DNA of 64,000 nt, taken from positions 868,001-932,000 of the forward strand of contig BJKQ01000013.1 of NCBI GenBank assembly GCA_006538405.1, in the 5' to 3' direction. A program made the translations under genes and the position numbers. The notes below the pieces were generated by a model, which saw only the letters and a list, made by a program, of their open reading frames with translations, searched no databases and had not been told where the DNA came from. Position 1 is the first letter of the stretch, and each line of letters starts with the position of its first letter. This stretch comes from Hansfordia pulvinata (Eukaryota > Ascomycota > Sordariomycetes > Xylariales). Below, piece by piece: positions 45,552 through 56,383 of this stretch.

Positions 45552-46506
45552 ATGGCCTTTGACCTAGACGAGGCAAAAGCCCACCTCAAGCAGCACGGCT
45601 GGGCCCGGATCCCCTCGATCCTGACCAAGGAGGAGGCGGACCAGGCGCTGGACCGGCTGTGGGCGGCGAAGAAGGCCGCCGAGGACCGGGGCGAGGACAC
45701 GTACCTGTCGTTCCTCGACCCGAACCCGAGCAACGTCCGCGTCTTCTACCTGATGGAGCTGGACAAGATCTTTCGAGATTTGATCTCTCGTGAGTGGAAA
45801 GCGAAAGCAGCTCCCCCCCCTCCCCCGCAAGCAGTCCAGCCCGGCCGTCCGTGTTACTACCTTGTTTCTTTTTCTCCTTCTGTGCTGATCCGTGTCTGTT
45901 TCTTCCGACTGCAGACCCCACGGCGATCGAGATGGTCAAGTCGGTGCTGGGCGACAACTTCCTCATCAGCAACTTCACGGCCAACATTGCGCGGCCCGGG
46001 TCGCGGTCGATGGCGCTGCACTCGGACCAGAGCATCGTGTTCCCGGACCCGTGGCAGGACGTGTGGGCGCTCAACGTCATCTGGTGCCTGACGGACGTGA
46101 CGCGGGCGAACGGGGCGACGCAGTACATCCCGGGCTCGAACCGGTGGGTGCGGCGGAGCGAGGTGCCGGCCAACGCGCCGGAGCTGCTGGTGCCGTTCGA
46201 GGCGGCGGCGGGGGACGCCATCGTCATGGACGGGCGGGTGTGGCACACGTCGGGCAGCAACGTGACGGCGGACCAGGACCGGGCGCTGCTGTTCGGGTAC
46301 TACACGGCGCCGTTCATGCGGCAGCAGGTCAACTGGACGGCCAAGCTGCCCCGCGCGATCCAGGACTCGCTGGGCCCGGACATGCGCGAGTGGCTCGGCC
46401 TCAACCCCGTCGGCAACATTGGCATGACGGGCGACCTGCGCTACATGGGCACCCAGTACCCGAGGCCAAGCTGCCGGAGAACGACCCGGAGTCGGTTCTT
46501 GCTTGA
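45552..46506 (+). CDS. Phytanoyl-CoA dioxygenase (PhyH) family protein (one frame break)
   Basis: Exon 1 is 45552-45789. A 125-bp intron follows (45790-45914; donor GTGAGT, acceptor CTGCAG, phase 1), then exon 2. The product would be 276 aa, typical for fungal PhyH proteins. The double-stranded beta-helix signature is visible: metal ligands H115 and D117 in MALHSDQS, distal H190 in GRVWHTSG, plus the TRANGATQYIPGS loop. It is thus a candidate Fe(II)/2-oxoglutarate-dependent oxygenase; the substrate is unknown. Near the end the frame leaves the expected ending at TACCC (46459-46461). One extra C gives a tail ending ENDPESVLA and the stop at 46504-46506; as read, the frame runs on to 46675 with unrelated residues. 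There is no biosynthetic cluster around it. Confidence 0.87.
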
Positions 46507-47902
46507 GAGAGACGTCGAGGCTGGTGTCTATGGAGGGGAGGGGGGGCTCAAGAAACGAGGCTTGTACGGGAAGGTAGTTGAATATAATGCTCTGTTTGAC
46601 TACATCAAGGATGGGCGTGGGAATTTGTGCTGCATTATCGCATGTGACTCTATGTTTTACGCTTCGAGTCGATGACCTGGCGAGGTCGGAAACGATCATG
46701 GGCTGAAAATAATAAACAAAACCCCCCTCTTAAAGAAAAAAAAAGGAAAAAAAAAACAAAAACAAAAAACAGCCGAGGCTCCTATTTATTACCGAAGCAT
46801 GAGGCATATATTGCACAAGACTACTGACCTTACGTGAGTACATGTTACCAAGCTCGACTCCAGCCACGGCCCGGCCCAGCTCTCAAGCAACAAACCGAGT
46901 CGAAAGCCGGCCGGCAACATCGAGTGCAACGCCAGGCCCGGCGACAAGTTCCCCGCAGCGTCGACCCCGGCGCTACCCCTCCCTCCGTCGGCGACCCCAT
47001 CACCAATGGAGGCGTCAGACACCTCGCGCGGCCCGCACAGGCGAAGTACCAAACGGGAGCACCTGACGCATGCACTCCAAGCAGTCCTTCCAGAAGGGAA
47101 CAAGGCTCGGCAGGGTGCGGGCGCCATGTACGTCGCCATGTCAGCGCGAGCCGGACGGGGGCGGGCGTGTACAGCGCGGGGGGAAAGGCAGAGAGAGGTA
47201 TATGAGAACCAGGCCTCGCACTCTTGCCTCCCATTCACGCATCGCGGGCGTGCCTGGACCGCTGCAACGGCCCCACGGTTTGGAAGGGCAGTCGCACAAC
47301 AGATCGACCGGCTATCGAGCCTCTGCTGTCACGTCACGCAGGACTGTCGAAAACGCAGACTGGCCGGATCTCGGTCGGCGCGGCGGGGCAAGGTTCACGA
47401 TCGCCGTCTCATCTACCAAGGCTGGGCTTCGCGGAGCATAGAGAGCATAGGTAGCTTCTTCCTATTCCAAGTGCCAAAGGATCGGGTCAACAGTTGGTGA
47501 GTCCAAAGCGGCCGGATTATGACCGGCAGGTGTGCGCCTCACAGAAAGCACAACAAGGAGGCGTTGAGCTCAATCAACCTCACCCGAGTCACTTTGCATC
47601 CGACCGGCCACTGAGCGAGGGAAGGCCTCATTCCGAGGGCGTGATCGATCGGCCCTGACGTCCCGGCTGAGAAGCCACGACAACCAACGCCGGTCCAGAC
47701 TTCCGCCCCTAAGCAGCCGCGCCACCGCGAAAGTTCAGGAGCAGGCGTCAACACCCAGACACGCCCATATTCCTGCGCGGCATGCGAGGCCGCGCCAGGT
47801 CAGTTGAGCTCTACCGCCCCCGGCAATGAAGTGCGGCCACCGGGCTCCCTTCTGCTCCCGGACATCCACCGAGCTGCCGCCTCCTCTACATCCCGGCGAA
47901 AG
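46507..47902. other. Intergenic, no gene supported
   Basis: 1.4 kb between two plus-strand genes. An A-rich tract at 46,734-46,771, right after the PhyH gene, fits its 3' region. No gene is recognised. Confidence 0.5.
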
Positions 47903-49940
47903 ATGCGGGCCCTCCACTTCGCATCGGTGCTGCCGGGGATGATTGTTTCTTGCTGGTTCGCCGCGTTACCTGCCGGGGCGTATGACCTCGACCTCGATTC
48001 CACCGGTGAGCACCACCACCTTGGGGGATCGCCGTAATCAAACCTTCAAGTCCCTGACCCAACACGGCCCGACAGACTCCATCAAACAAGTGTCAAAGCA
48101 GCTAGCTGCCGACCTGGTGACGTTCTACGACGGAGATAAACCCGGCGGCACCCCGGGCCTGCTTCCTCTGCCATACTACTGTGAGTTCGGCACGGCGCTG
48201 TATGGAAAAGAAAGAAAGAAGGAAAGAAAAAAAGGTCCACCCCTTTCGACGGCAAGCTGACCCCGGGCAGGGTGGGAGGCCGGCGCTCTGATGGGGGCGC
48301 TGGTGGACTACTGGTACTACACGGGGGACGACACGTACAACGCCATGACGACGCAGGGCCTGCTGCACCAGGTCGGCCCCTACAACGACTACATGCCGCC
48401 GAACCAGACGCTGACGGAGGGCAACGACGACCAGGGCTTCTGGGGCATGGCGGCCATGTCGGCGGCCGAGTACAAGCTCGCGGACCCGGCGGGCGAGGGC
48501 CAGCCCGGGTGGCTCGCGCTCGCGCAGGCCGTCTTCAACACGCAGGCCGCCCGCTGGGACCCGGGCCACTGCGGCGGCGGCCTGCGCTGGCAGATCTTCA
48601 ACTGGAACAACGGCTACGACTACAAGAACTCCATCTCCCAGGCCTGCTTCTTCAACCTCGCCGCCCGGCTCGCCCTCTACACGGGCAACGACACCTACGC
48701 CGCCTGGGCCGCCCGCGCCTGGGACTGGCAGGTCGCCGTCGGCTTCATGGACGCCGACTACCGCGTCTACGACGGCGCCCACACCGGCGACAACTGCACC
48801 ACCATCGTCCCTTACGAGTTCTCCTACAACGTCGGCGCCTTCCTGCTCGGCGCCTCCGCCATGTACCAGTACACCAGCCGCGGCCTGGGCGGCGGCGGCG
48901 GCGGCGAGGACGGCAGCAGTAAAGACAACGGCGAGGACGATGATGATAACGATGTCCCAACGAAACAGAACAGCACCAGCAGCAGCAGCATTAGCCAGCT
49001 GTGGCGGGAGCGCACCGATGGCCTGCTCAACGCGACGGAGCAGATCTTCTTCTTCGGCAACGAGACGGCCAGCCGGGTCATGATCGAGATCGCCTGCGAG
49101 GCCGTCGACCTGTGCGACGTCGACCAGCAGTCGTTCAAGGCGTACCTGAGCCGGTGGATGGCCGCCACGACCAAGTGGGCGCCCTGGACGTTCGGCCGCG
49201 TCAAGGCGCTGCTGGCCAGCTCGGCCCGCGCCGCCGCCGCGCAGTGCACCGGCGGCGCCAGCGGGCGCATGTGCGGGCTCAAGTGGGCCAACAACAGCGG
49301 CCGCTGGGACGGCACCCAGGGCGTCGGCCAGCAGATGGCCGCCCTCGAGGTCGTCCTCGCCAACATGATCCAGCAAGCCGAAGCCCCTGCTACCAACAGC
49401 ACCGGCGGGACCAGCGTCGGCGACCCGGCCGCCGGCACCGCCGGGCCCGGCGACCAGTCGCGCGCCGCCCCGACGGGCTGGGGCTACCGCGCCCTCGGGG
49501 CGGCAGACCTCGCGGGCGCCGTCGTCTGCACCGCGGCCGCCGTGCTCGCCCTCCTGGCCGCCGTCGTCTTCATGGTGGCCGACGAGAAGAGGTCCGCCGC
49601 CGACAACTGGGCCGAATTCCGGTCCTCCCTGGCTGGCCTGGCTACCGGCTCTGCCTTTGCGGGCCGATCTTCCTCCTCCTCCGCCGTCGCCGTCGCCGCC
49701 GCCGCGATCCCACCGCCACGTGGACGAGACGACGCCAAGAGGATGTGGCCGGCGATGACGGGTGGGAACGGGGGCGGCGGCGGCGGCGGCGGCTCGGCCG
49801 CGTTCCGGCCACGACGGGCGCCGGACATGGCAGAGCACTGGGCGCCTGTGTCGCGGCCTCATGCTCACGCCGGCGGTGGAGGGCTCGGGCGGAAGGGGGG
49901 CAGTGGGCGGCTCAGGAAGACGCCGCCGGTGGTTACCTGA
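47903..49940 (+). CDS. GH76 mannan endo-1,6-alpha-mannosidase family protein (Dfg5/Dcw1-like)
   Basis: Three exons, 47903-48005, 48076-48180 and 48271-49940, with introns of 70 bp (GTGAGC; CCTGACC; GACAG; phase 1) and 90 bp (GTGAGT; GCTGACC; GGCAG; phase 1), giving 625 aa. A signal peptide comes first (MRALHFASVLPGMIVSCWFA). The GH76 core follows: WWEAGALMGALVDYW, the catalytic Asp pair in GNDDQGFWGMAA (D122, D123), CGGGLRWQIF and NWNNGYDYKNSISQ. Dfg5/Dcw1-type enzymes act on GPI-anchored glycoproteins to attach them to the wall. The C-terminus is not a plain GPI signal: a transmembrane helix (about 49500-49575) is followed by some 120 residues of Ala/Gly/Ser-rich tail. A 715-codon antisense frame across the gene is a GC artefact. 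Confidence 0.92.
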
Positions 49941-52900
49941 TGCAGAGCTGCAGTAGTATGCCCGGCTGGGGGGGCGGGAAGGTGCCGTTTGCAGAGTTGG
50001 AGATTGCAGGAATACGACGAGGAAAGAATCGCTGGAGAACAAAGCCGGGGTCGATGCTGGACGTCTTGGGACGGCAGCAGAGACCGACCATGGACGAGAG
50101 GCCCCGCCACGTTGGGAGCTGCCGCCGAGGAATTGGGGCAGGTCACATTCAAAGTCTACCAGTATGCAGCAGAGACGGGGCGATTTAGTATAGAAGGCAT
50201 ACGGGCTGTCCGCGTGTGGGGTGTGGTGTGGTGCTGGGAGCCGAGACACACAAATATACTGACTGTCCTATGGCCCCCGTCGTTCGGTCGGATGCGTCTC
50301 GGTCGGCCTGGGCCGGTGTCGAGTCAACGGCTATGGTCCAGCTGGGCAAGATTGAAGTGAAAGGGAGTCGTGGGTGGACGATGCGAGCACGATTTCCAGC
50401 AGATGGGCCAGCTGCAGGCAAACGGACTCAGCACAGTGCAAGGTCCTGACAGCCCTTCCCCGACCATCCTTGTCCCCGTGTGTCGCTCCAACGGCTCTTG
50501 GCAGGCTGTCATGGGGAAGTACTGGTGGCCCCCTCTCTTCTGTTCGTTGCCCATTGCTGCTCTCGAGCGTGTTGAGGTTTCCCCGCAGCGCCGCTCATAC
50601 TGCCGTGAAGACCACAGGCTCGACACCGCCGAGCTTCTTGTGGATGGTTCATTCCCACGCGCGAGAGGAACGTGTCTGTTCCCTAAACCCTACGCCGGTG
50701 TAGAACAAGATGTGCTTGCAAACGGAGGGCGGGGTCGAAATGACGTCCAAACCCACGTAAAGAGTATCGTCATTCACTGGCCTCTGAGCTTAAGAAGCAT
50801 CACTCTTCTGAGACGTCGCCGCTTGCCTTGAATGCGCCGGGACCAGACTGCGGTTCTCCCAAGTCGCAGTTGTGCGCGACCGGTCTTCGTCGCGGGAACA
50901 GCGTTGGCTTGGTCACTGCACCGATCGCACCCGTGTCGTACAGAGCACAGAGTTCCATAGGACCGACTTTCAAACAGGGCGCGCATTGAATCCAATCGCA
51001 GGGATGGGCGAAGAAATCTTGCGCTGGGTGACGTTCCTTTCGGCGTGGTGACGACTTTGCGCACCGCCTTGTTCCGTCCTACTGCTTTTGACGCAACCTG
51101 GCAACAGGCACACGAACCCCATTCGTTTGGCTGGCGGTGCATAGATCTGGAAATCTCACAAATCAGCGTCTTGTACGTACATGACCGGCTTGTGGCCTCA
51201 CGGCTGATTGGGTGATTCGACAACGTCGAGGCGGCCGATGGCCGGCAAATGGCACAGGGCCGGGCATCATGCTTTATCCAAACGGCCATCGGCTCGACGC
51301 ACAGCACCGTGACGTCTCGCTATGCCATTCTGCGATCGGATTTCCAGGCTGCCCAGTAAGACCGCGTACTCGGTACAGTGATTTGAGGAGAGCAGAACAT
51401 ACAAAAACCGCCAGCGCATACAACGAGCGGGCGGCCGCAGAATGATGCTCGCGAACCCGGCTCTTGGAAAGGCCCTGTCGAAAACTCAGCCCGTCGATGC
51501 TCGCAATATCGGTTGTCTGAGAACTGTCCCTGATAACTAAACAGGTCGGCTTCGCGAACTTCTCCGCTTTCGCTCATCGTCGCGCTTCCCGAGACATGGG
51601 CAACACGCAGTAGTGGTCCGGGTTGTGCAAACAGCAGAGACATTGATTAGCGGCCACGGGTGCTCTGCTCCAGGCTTTGGAAACATGGCGGGATTCCAGG
51701 CGAGCGCTGTGCGAAAGTAGGATTCACAGCTTGCCATTCGTGCAACAAGGCGAGATGGGCTGCAGTGGCACCGCGATTCAGAGGCGAGCCGCACTTCAAC
51801 TGCCGGCAGCTCTCCAGCCCACTGGGCCGGCATCTTGCGCGGTTGGCTACCGTATTTTGTACAGCCGGCACGCGACGTGTGGGGTGGGACAGGAGATGCC
51901 CCTGGGGTGATCCACCGTGATATGCATGTAGCAGGCCGACACATCTGGTTTCTCAATGGCTCAAGTCTACCGGCTCGAACAGCCAAGGGGCCCTGACCGC
52001 CAAAACCCTGGGCCCCGCGCAGCCCAAGGGCCACCTGGACCTGAACGACCATGATCTGACGCGCAGTCATCAGGGGATGCCTTGTGCTACCGCAAAGGGT
52101 GAGGCTACTCGGGCCTTCGAGTCCAAGTTTCCGCATTGGGGAGCAGGGCCCAATCACATGGCCTGGGAGTACAGCCAAACAGGACTCGGGAAGCGATGGC
52201 TGGGAGCAGCGGCCGTAGCAAAGTTGCTCAAGCACGAGCAAGACAACTGTCTGTCGCGACCCTGAACCGCCGGCTGGAGTGGATGACTGACAGACAGGGC
52301 AGACGGGCGAGCGCGACGAGCCACGTTGCTCGGGACGCAAGCAAAGAGGCGTGCCATGACGATCAAAGACCATACGTCTGAGCGAGCGCGGCTTCGAGTG
52401 CCGGTAACAAGACTGACGTGCGTATATCGGAGCCGGTGTCTTGGTGCGTCACGTCACAAGCCGGGGATTGTCTATTGGGATGCGTGTCTGGCAGTGTGGT
52501 TCGGGGGTCAGGACGTGTCGTCGCCACGGCTCTTGCAGTTCGGAGCAGGCACGCACGGAGTGTCGGGTCTGTCGGGTCTCGAAAGTCGGAACCATAAATC
52601 GTCGCCCAGCGTGGCAAACTGGTGAGGCTTCTGTCTCTCACTGCGGTCAGGTGGGGGGCGGATGATGAAGTGGTCAAGTTGGGTGTCTGATTCACAGGGA
52701 TTTTCAACGAGATGAGATCCGGAGACCGGGACCACTGGGTATACCAAGCTGAGGGATAGTACCTACCATTTCAAAGCATTGTGTCTGCTTTTTTATTTGG
52801 CCCTCGCACCTTCCGTCGTCGCCCCCGTTCTCTGCCGGGCGCCTTCCCTCTCCACAGCATCTCACAAGTTCCTCTTGCCCGCCGGTCTCTGGTGTCACTT

Positions 52901-53318
52901 GAACGTCGCCCATCCAAGCTTCCATCAGTCCGACTTCTCCCACTTCACCCTCCCCTCACTTGTACCCGGACCGGTTCATCTCATCCGTCTTCTTCCCTTC
53001 TTCTTGGCTCGCCAAGCCCCGGCCAGACTCAACATCATCGACCGACAACACGTTTTCAGGGTTCTCATCAGACACTCCAGCAGCTTCTGCCGGACTTTGG
53101 TGTGTACTGCGCTTGAGTACCATCATTGCCCAACTGCGACCCCCCAGCGGTCGAAATCGCCAGCCCTTTTAACGATCTGTGACCCGGTCAACCACAGACT
53201 TCGCTTTGGATTATCCGGTTTCCCGATTAGACGCCCAGACCGCCACTGTTCCGCACGCCTGCAAACCGTGACCGAAAGAAAACCGCCGCGCTGCCCGCTT
53301 CGCATAAGCACCTTCACC
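49941..53318. other. Intergenic, no gene supported
   Basis: 3.4 kb. A minus-strand frame at 51537-52373 is long but has no domain. A neighbouring frame at 51647-51871 looks faintly ankyrin-like and was rejected. The final 400 bp are a pyrimidine-rich leader. Confidence 0.45.
52900..53318 (+). promoter_or_regulatory. Pyrimidine-rich 5' leader of the 53319 gene
   Basis: C/T-rich tracts (for example TTCTTCCCTTCTTCTTGG near 52990) precede the strong start context TTCACCATGGCC at 53319. The upstream frame happens to be open for 540 nt, but its translation is unlike protein. Hence this is read as leader, not coding. Confidence 0.5.
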
Positions 53319-53870
53319 ATGGCCCGGCCCCTTGTCTCGAGACGCAACGACTTTGACGGCGCATCGCCCTTCGATGGCACCGGGAACCCTGCAGATCTTG
53401 CCGGCAACTCGGGCATCAACGCCACGGCCCTCGAGGTTGGCATCATCGTTGGCGTCGTCGTGGCCATCACCTTGACCATTGTCTGGATGTTTGTGTGGCG
53501 CGCCCGCAAGAACCGCAACGCAAGGAACAACGACCCTGAGGCGGCTGCGGCAGAACAGCCCCAGCCCCAGCCGTATGCCCAGAGCCCGCCACAGATCGAC
53601 GTCGCCATCAACGAGCACGACCACAAGTACGAGCAGGACGAGGGGGCCAGTCAAGCGAACAACGATAAACTTTCCGTGGAAAGCCCAAGCCCCAGGAAAC
53701 CGCTAACAAGCTGGAAGAACTGGGGCAAGCATAGTCGCCATGACAGTGGTAAGAGCGCTGCTTCCAAACGACACCTCTTCACTAGGTTCGCGAGTGATAC
53801 TGACGAAGGTGTCATGATAGACGAAGTAGAAATGTCCAGTCAGCCGAAACACCAGGCAACATTTGTATGA
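53319..53870 (+). CDS. Single-pass membrane protein with disordered tail, unknown function
   Basis: An intronless 183-aa frame from an ATG in ideal context (CACCATGGCC). About 40 polar residues (with one NAT glycosylation site) lead to one transmembrane helix, ALEVGIIVGVVVAITLTIVW, stopped by a basic WRARKNRNARNN cluster. This predicts an N-out/C-in signal-anchor protein without a cleaved signal. The cytosolic tail is Pro/Gln/His and Ser/Lys rich and disordered, ending in an acidic segment. I recognise no family. The frame is unbroken. It could be a small fungal-specific membrane adaptor. Confidence 0.7.
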   Translation: MARPLVSRRNDFDGASPFDGTGNPADLAGNSGINATALEVGIIVGVVVAITLTIVWMFVWRARKNRNARNNDPEAAAAEQPQPQPYAQSPPQIDVAINEHDHKYEQDEGASQANNDKLSVESPSPRKPLTSWKNWGKHSRHDSGKSAASKRHLFTRFASDTDEGVMIDEVEMSSQPKHQATFV

Positions 53871-54881
53871 TTCGAAGCGATGGTCATGGCCATAGGTCTG
53901 TCTATCTACAGGACAGAAGCCAGTCAGCTCTACCTACTTCTGCAGCCGCCGGCAGGCAGCCAGTTACCAGCCATGCCTGTGGACTTTGTTCTTGGTCAGC
54001 TCTGGCAGGTGAGGTGGTGCTTCCATCCCCATGTCTACTGGGACATATTGCTATGACAGTGGAGTAGGTACTCTTGTGTTTTGGTGCCTTCTTTGTGGTA
54101 GCTACACTTGTCAGGGCTTCTGGGCCCCTGGGCACATCTTGGAGGGGATCCAACCAGCCTTAGCACAGACACGAGGGAAAGGGGTTAAGGACACCAGGCT
54201 TCTTCACAGACATCTCAAATATTGATTGTAATATATCTGCTGGAAATTTATATTCGAATGCACCCAGCAGACTCCTAGTTCTCCAGTGTGAGAGGCAGCT
54301 TTATGTTTGCAATGCAGCGTGATCATGCCATCGACAGCTCACAAACAACCTCACTTGACGCACATGCCAACATGCACTTCATAACCATTAAGGAAACTGA
54401 GTATTAAATCTCATTAAGTGACTGCCAGGTGCGCAAAGAAATCCGTTGCCGGCAATGTGGATCATCACACTGAGCGCTTGCAGGACTGACCAAGAAAAAC
54501 TTGCTCAAGCAACTGGGGCCTTGATGCCAGACTTCCGTGGATTTCTATCTATCTCTAGGTCAACCCATGATACCTCACTGCCACCCTCAGCCACAGCCAA
54601 AAGCACGCGCTTCTGCTTTCCTATTTCTAGAGGCCCCTCCCCCTCGAGAATTCCGTCCTACCTTCCTCAACTTCTTCACATCCCGCACCTTCCTTCGACT
54701 CAAGCCCCATACCCTTCGACTCGTTCCTGCTTTCCCAGCCAGATCTGGCCGTCTCTCTGCCCTACACCTTATCTCCTCGCAACTTTTCCTCCTACTTGCA
54801 CCAAAGCTTCACCTGCCATTCCGTCACCCAGAATTTCATCGCTTTGTGACGACGGCTTGAAGTCCAGCCCACCAAGTCAGG
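53871..54881. other. Intergenic with pyrimidine-rich leader
   Basis: 1.0 kb with no gene seen. About 54,600-54,870 is C/T-rich on the plus strand and ends directly before the ATG at 54882, so it is probably the 5' leader of that gene. Confidence 0.5.
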
Positions 54882-56383
54882 ATGAACGATCTTCAGAAGC
54901 GTCGCGTCATTCTGAACGCGGTGCTGCAGCAGCTATGGCAGAATCTCTCGATTCTCCATCACGAGGAGCACATCGCCAGCACCACCTACCGGCACATCAT
55001 GCTGCTTGTTGGTCTCGGCGAGAACGGTGCTATCACCCGTCCGCTGCTGCCGACCGTCGATGACGACCATGCTGGTCTCGCTACACCCGGCGACAGCAGC
55101 TCTGGCTCAGGCCACTCGGACAAACCCACTGGAGCACAGGCCGACATCGTTGCAGCTTCTCAGGTTGCCACTGACGAGAAGAACAATTCTGGTCATCAAC
55201 CTGAGCACCCAGAACACCCGCGGGCTCAGGAAGAACATGACATGTCCTGTTACGCGGCCTTGGTCGAAGCCACAATGAAATACATCGCCAATCGCGATGG
55301 TGTCAGAATCACGGACGCTTCACACGTCCAGCCAGGTAAGCTCATCCATTCCAGCGTTGGCCCTGGGGACTCAAGTCGGGAGGCGATCAAAGACACTTTA
55401 CTAACCATGATGAAGCTGAGAGCACCTCATTCGATTTCGGAAGTGACTCGGTTGTGACCGATTCTACATTCGACCGACTGCTTGGCGCCTCAGGTGGCGT
55501 GCCGACCAAGAAGGACCAGCCTGCCACCTCCAGCCTTGACACTACCCCGTCAGATGCCAAGCCTCACGAGGTCGATAACTTGACCTCGCACGACATTGCA
55601 CCACCTCGGGACCAGTCCTCAAGCAGGCCATCGCCTGAAGAGATTCGTGCCAAGTTCAAAGAGAGCATCGAGAACTCTATCCGCAGGGAGAAGGGCTCGG
55701 ACATCATTGTTGCGAACTCTTATGGCACCCATGAGTCCAAAAGCTCCGCCGATCGTCGCGGCGAGAGCACTGACAAGCCGAGAGACTTCGCAGCTGCTAA
55801 GGCCGAAATTCACGACAGACATTCTAGCGAGCGTCGCCTTGCTTCGACTCCTGCAGTCAACCCCTTGTCGATATCTGGCCACTGGATCTCGATGCCGGAC
55901 TCGATGCAATCGACTGAAGAGCCAGACGACGACTATCTTGCCGGTTTGCACCGTATCGCAGAGGAACCGTTGGAGTCTCCATGGTCTTTCGCAGAGATAC
56001 CCAGCACCATGCTCAAGAAAAGTCAGAAGCAGGAGTTAGCCATGCCACAGCGCGGTGCGACTAACCGCGCCCAATGTGAAGCTTCAATCCCTGGACTAGC
56101 AAACAGTCGCCACGCTCCCATGAGAGCGACCGATGAATCTCTACAGAGCTATTCTCGGCTGTACAACGCCCAGTGGCGAAAGGGTTCGGAGGGATCCCCT
56201 GCCCACGACCTGGCCAATGGGGCCGGATCCATGCCCAGGAGTGGACTCGGTACTCGTCTTGATCGTCCTAGTCCAATGGGTAACGGCCCAACGACCTTTG
56301 AGGCCATGGCCAGCGTCCCGGACAGGTTCTTGCGAGACAACCCTGCATACAAAGGTCTTGGCTACAATGGCCGAGAGCACTAG
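54882..56383 (+). CDS. Hypothetical protein of 473 aa, mostly disordered
   Basis: Exon 1 is 54882-55335. An 80-bp intron follows (55336-55415; donor GTAAGC, branch TTTACTAAC, acceptor ATGAAG, phase 1), then exon 2, 55416-56383, with no frame break. Residues 1-50 look helical (KRRVILNAVLQQLWQNLSIL). The rest is Ser/Asp/Pro/Glu-rich with a basic-acidic helix EEIRAKFKESIENSIRR and an ending FLRDNPAYKGLGY. There is no signal peptide or membrane helix, so it is likely cytosolic or nuclear. I recognise no family. Base composition is visibly less GC-rich than that of the GMC or GH76 genes. Confidence 0.72.

Noticed and set aside
48102..50249. 715-codon open frame on the minus strand, and a 395-codon plus-strand frame at 49001-50188
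   Set aside because: Both overlap the GH76 gene, whose domain sequence, introns and signal peptide are clear. Their Arg/Pro/Gly/Ala/Val-rich translations result from very high GC.
51537..52373. 278-codon minus-strand frame and a faint ankyrin-like peptide at 51647-51871
   Set aside because: Similarity is too weak, no start context or splice structure; could be chance.
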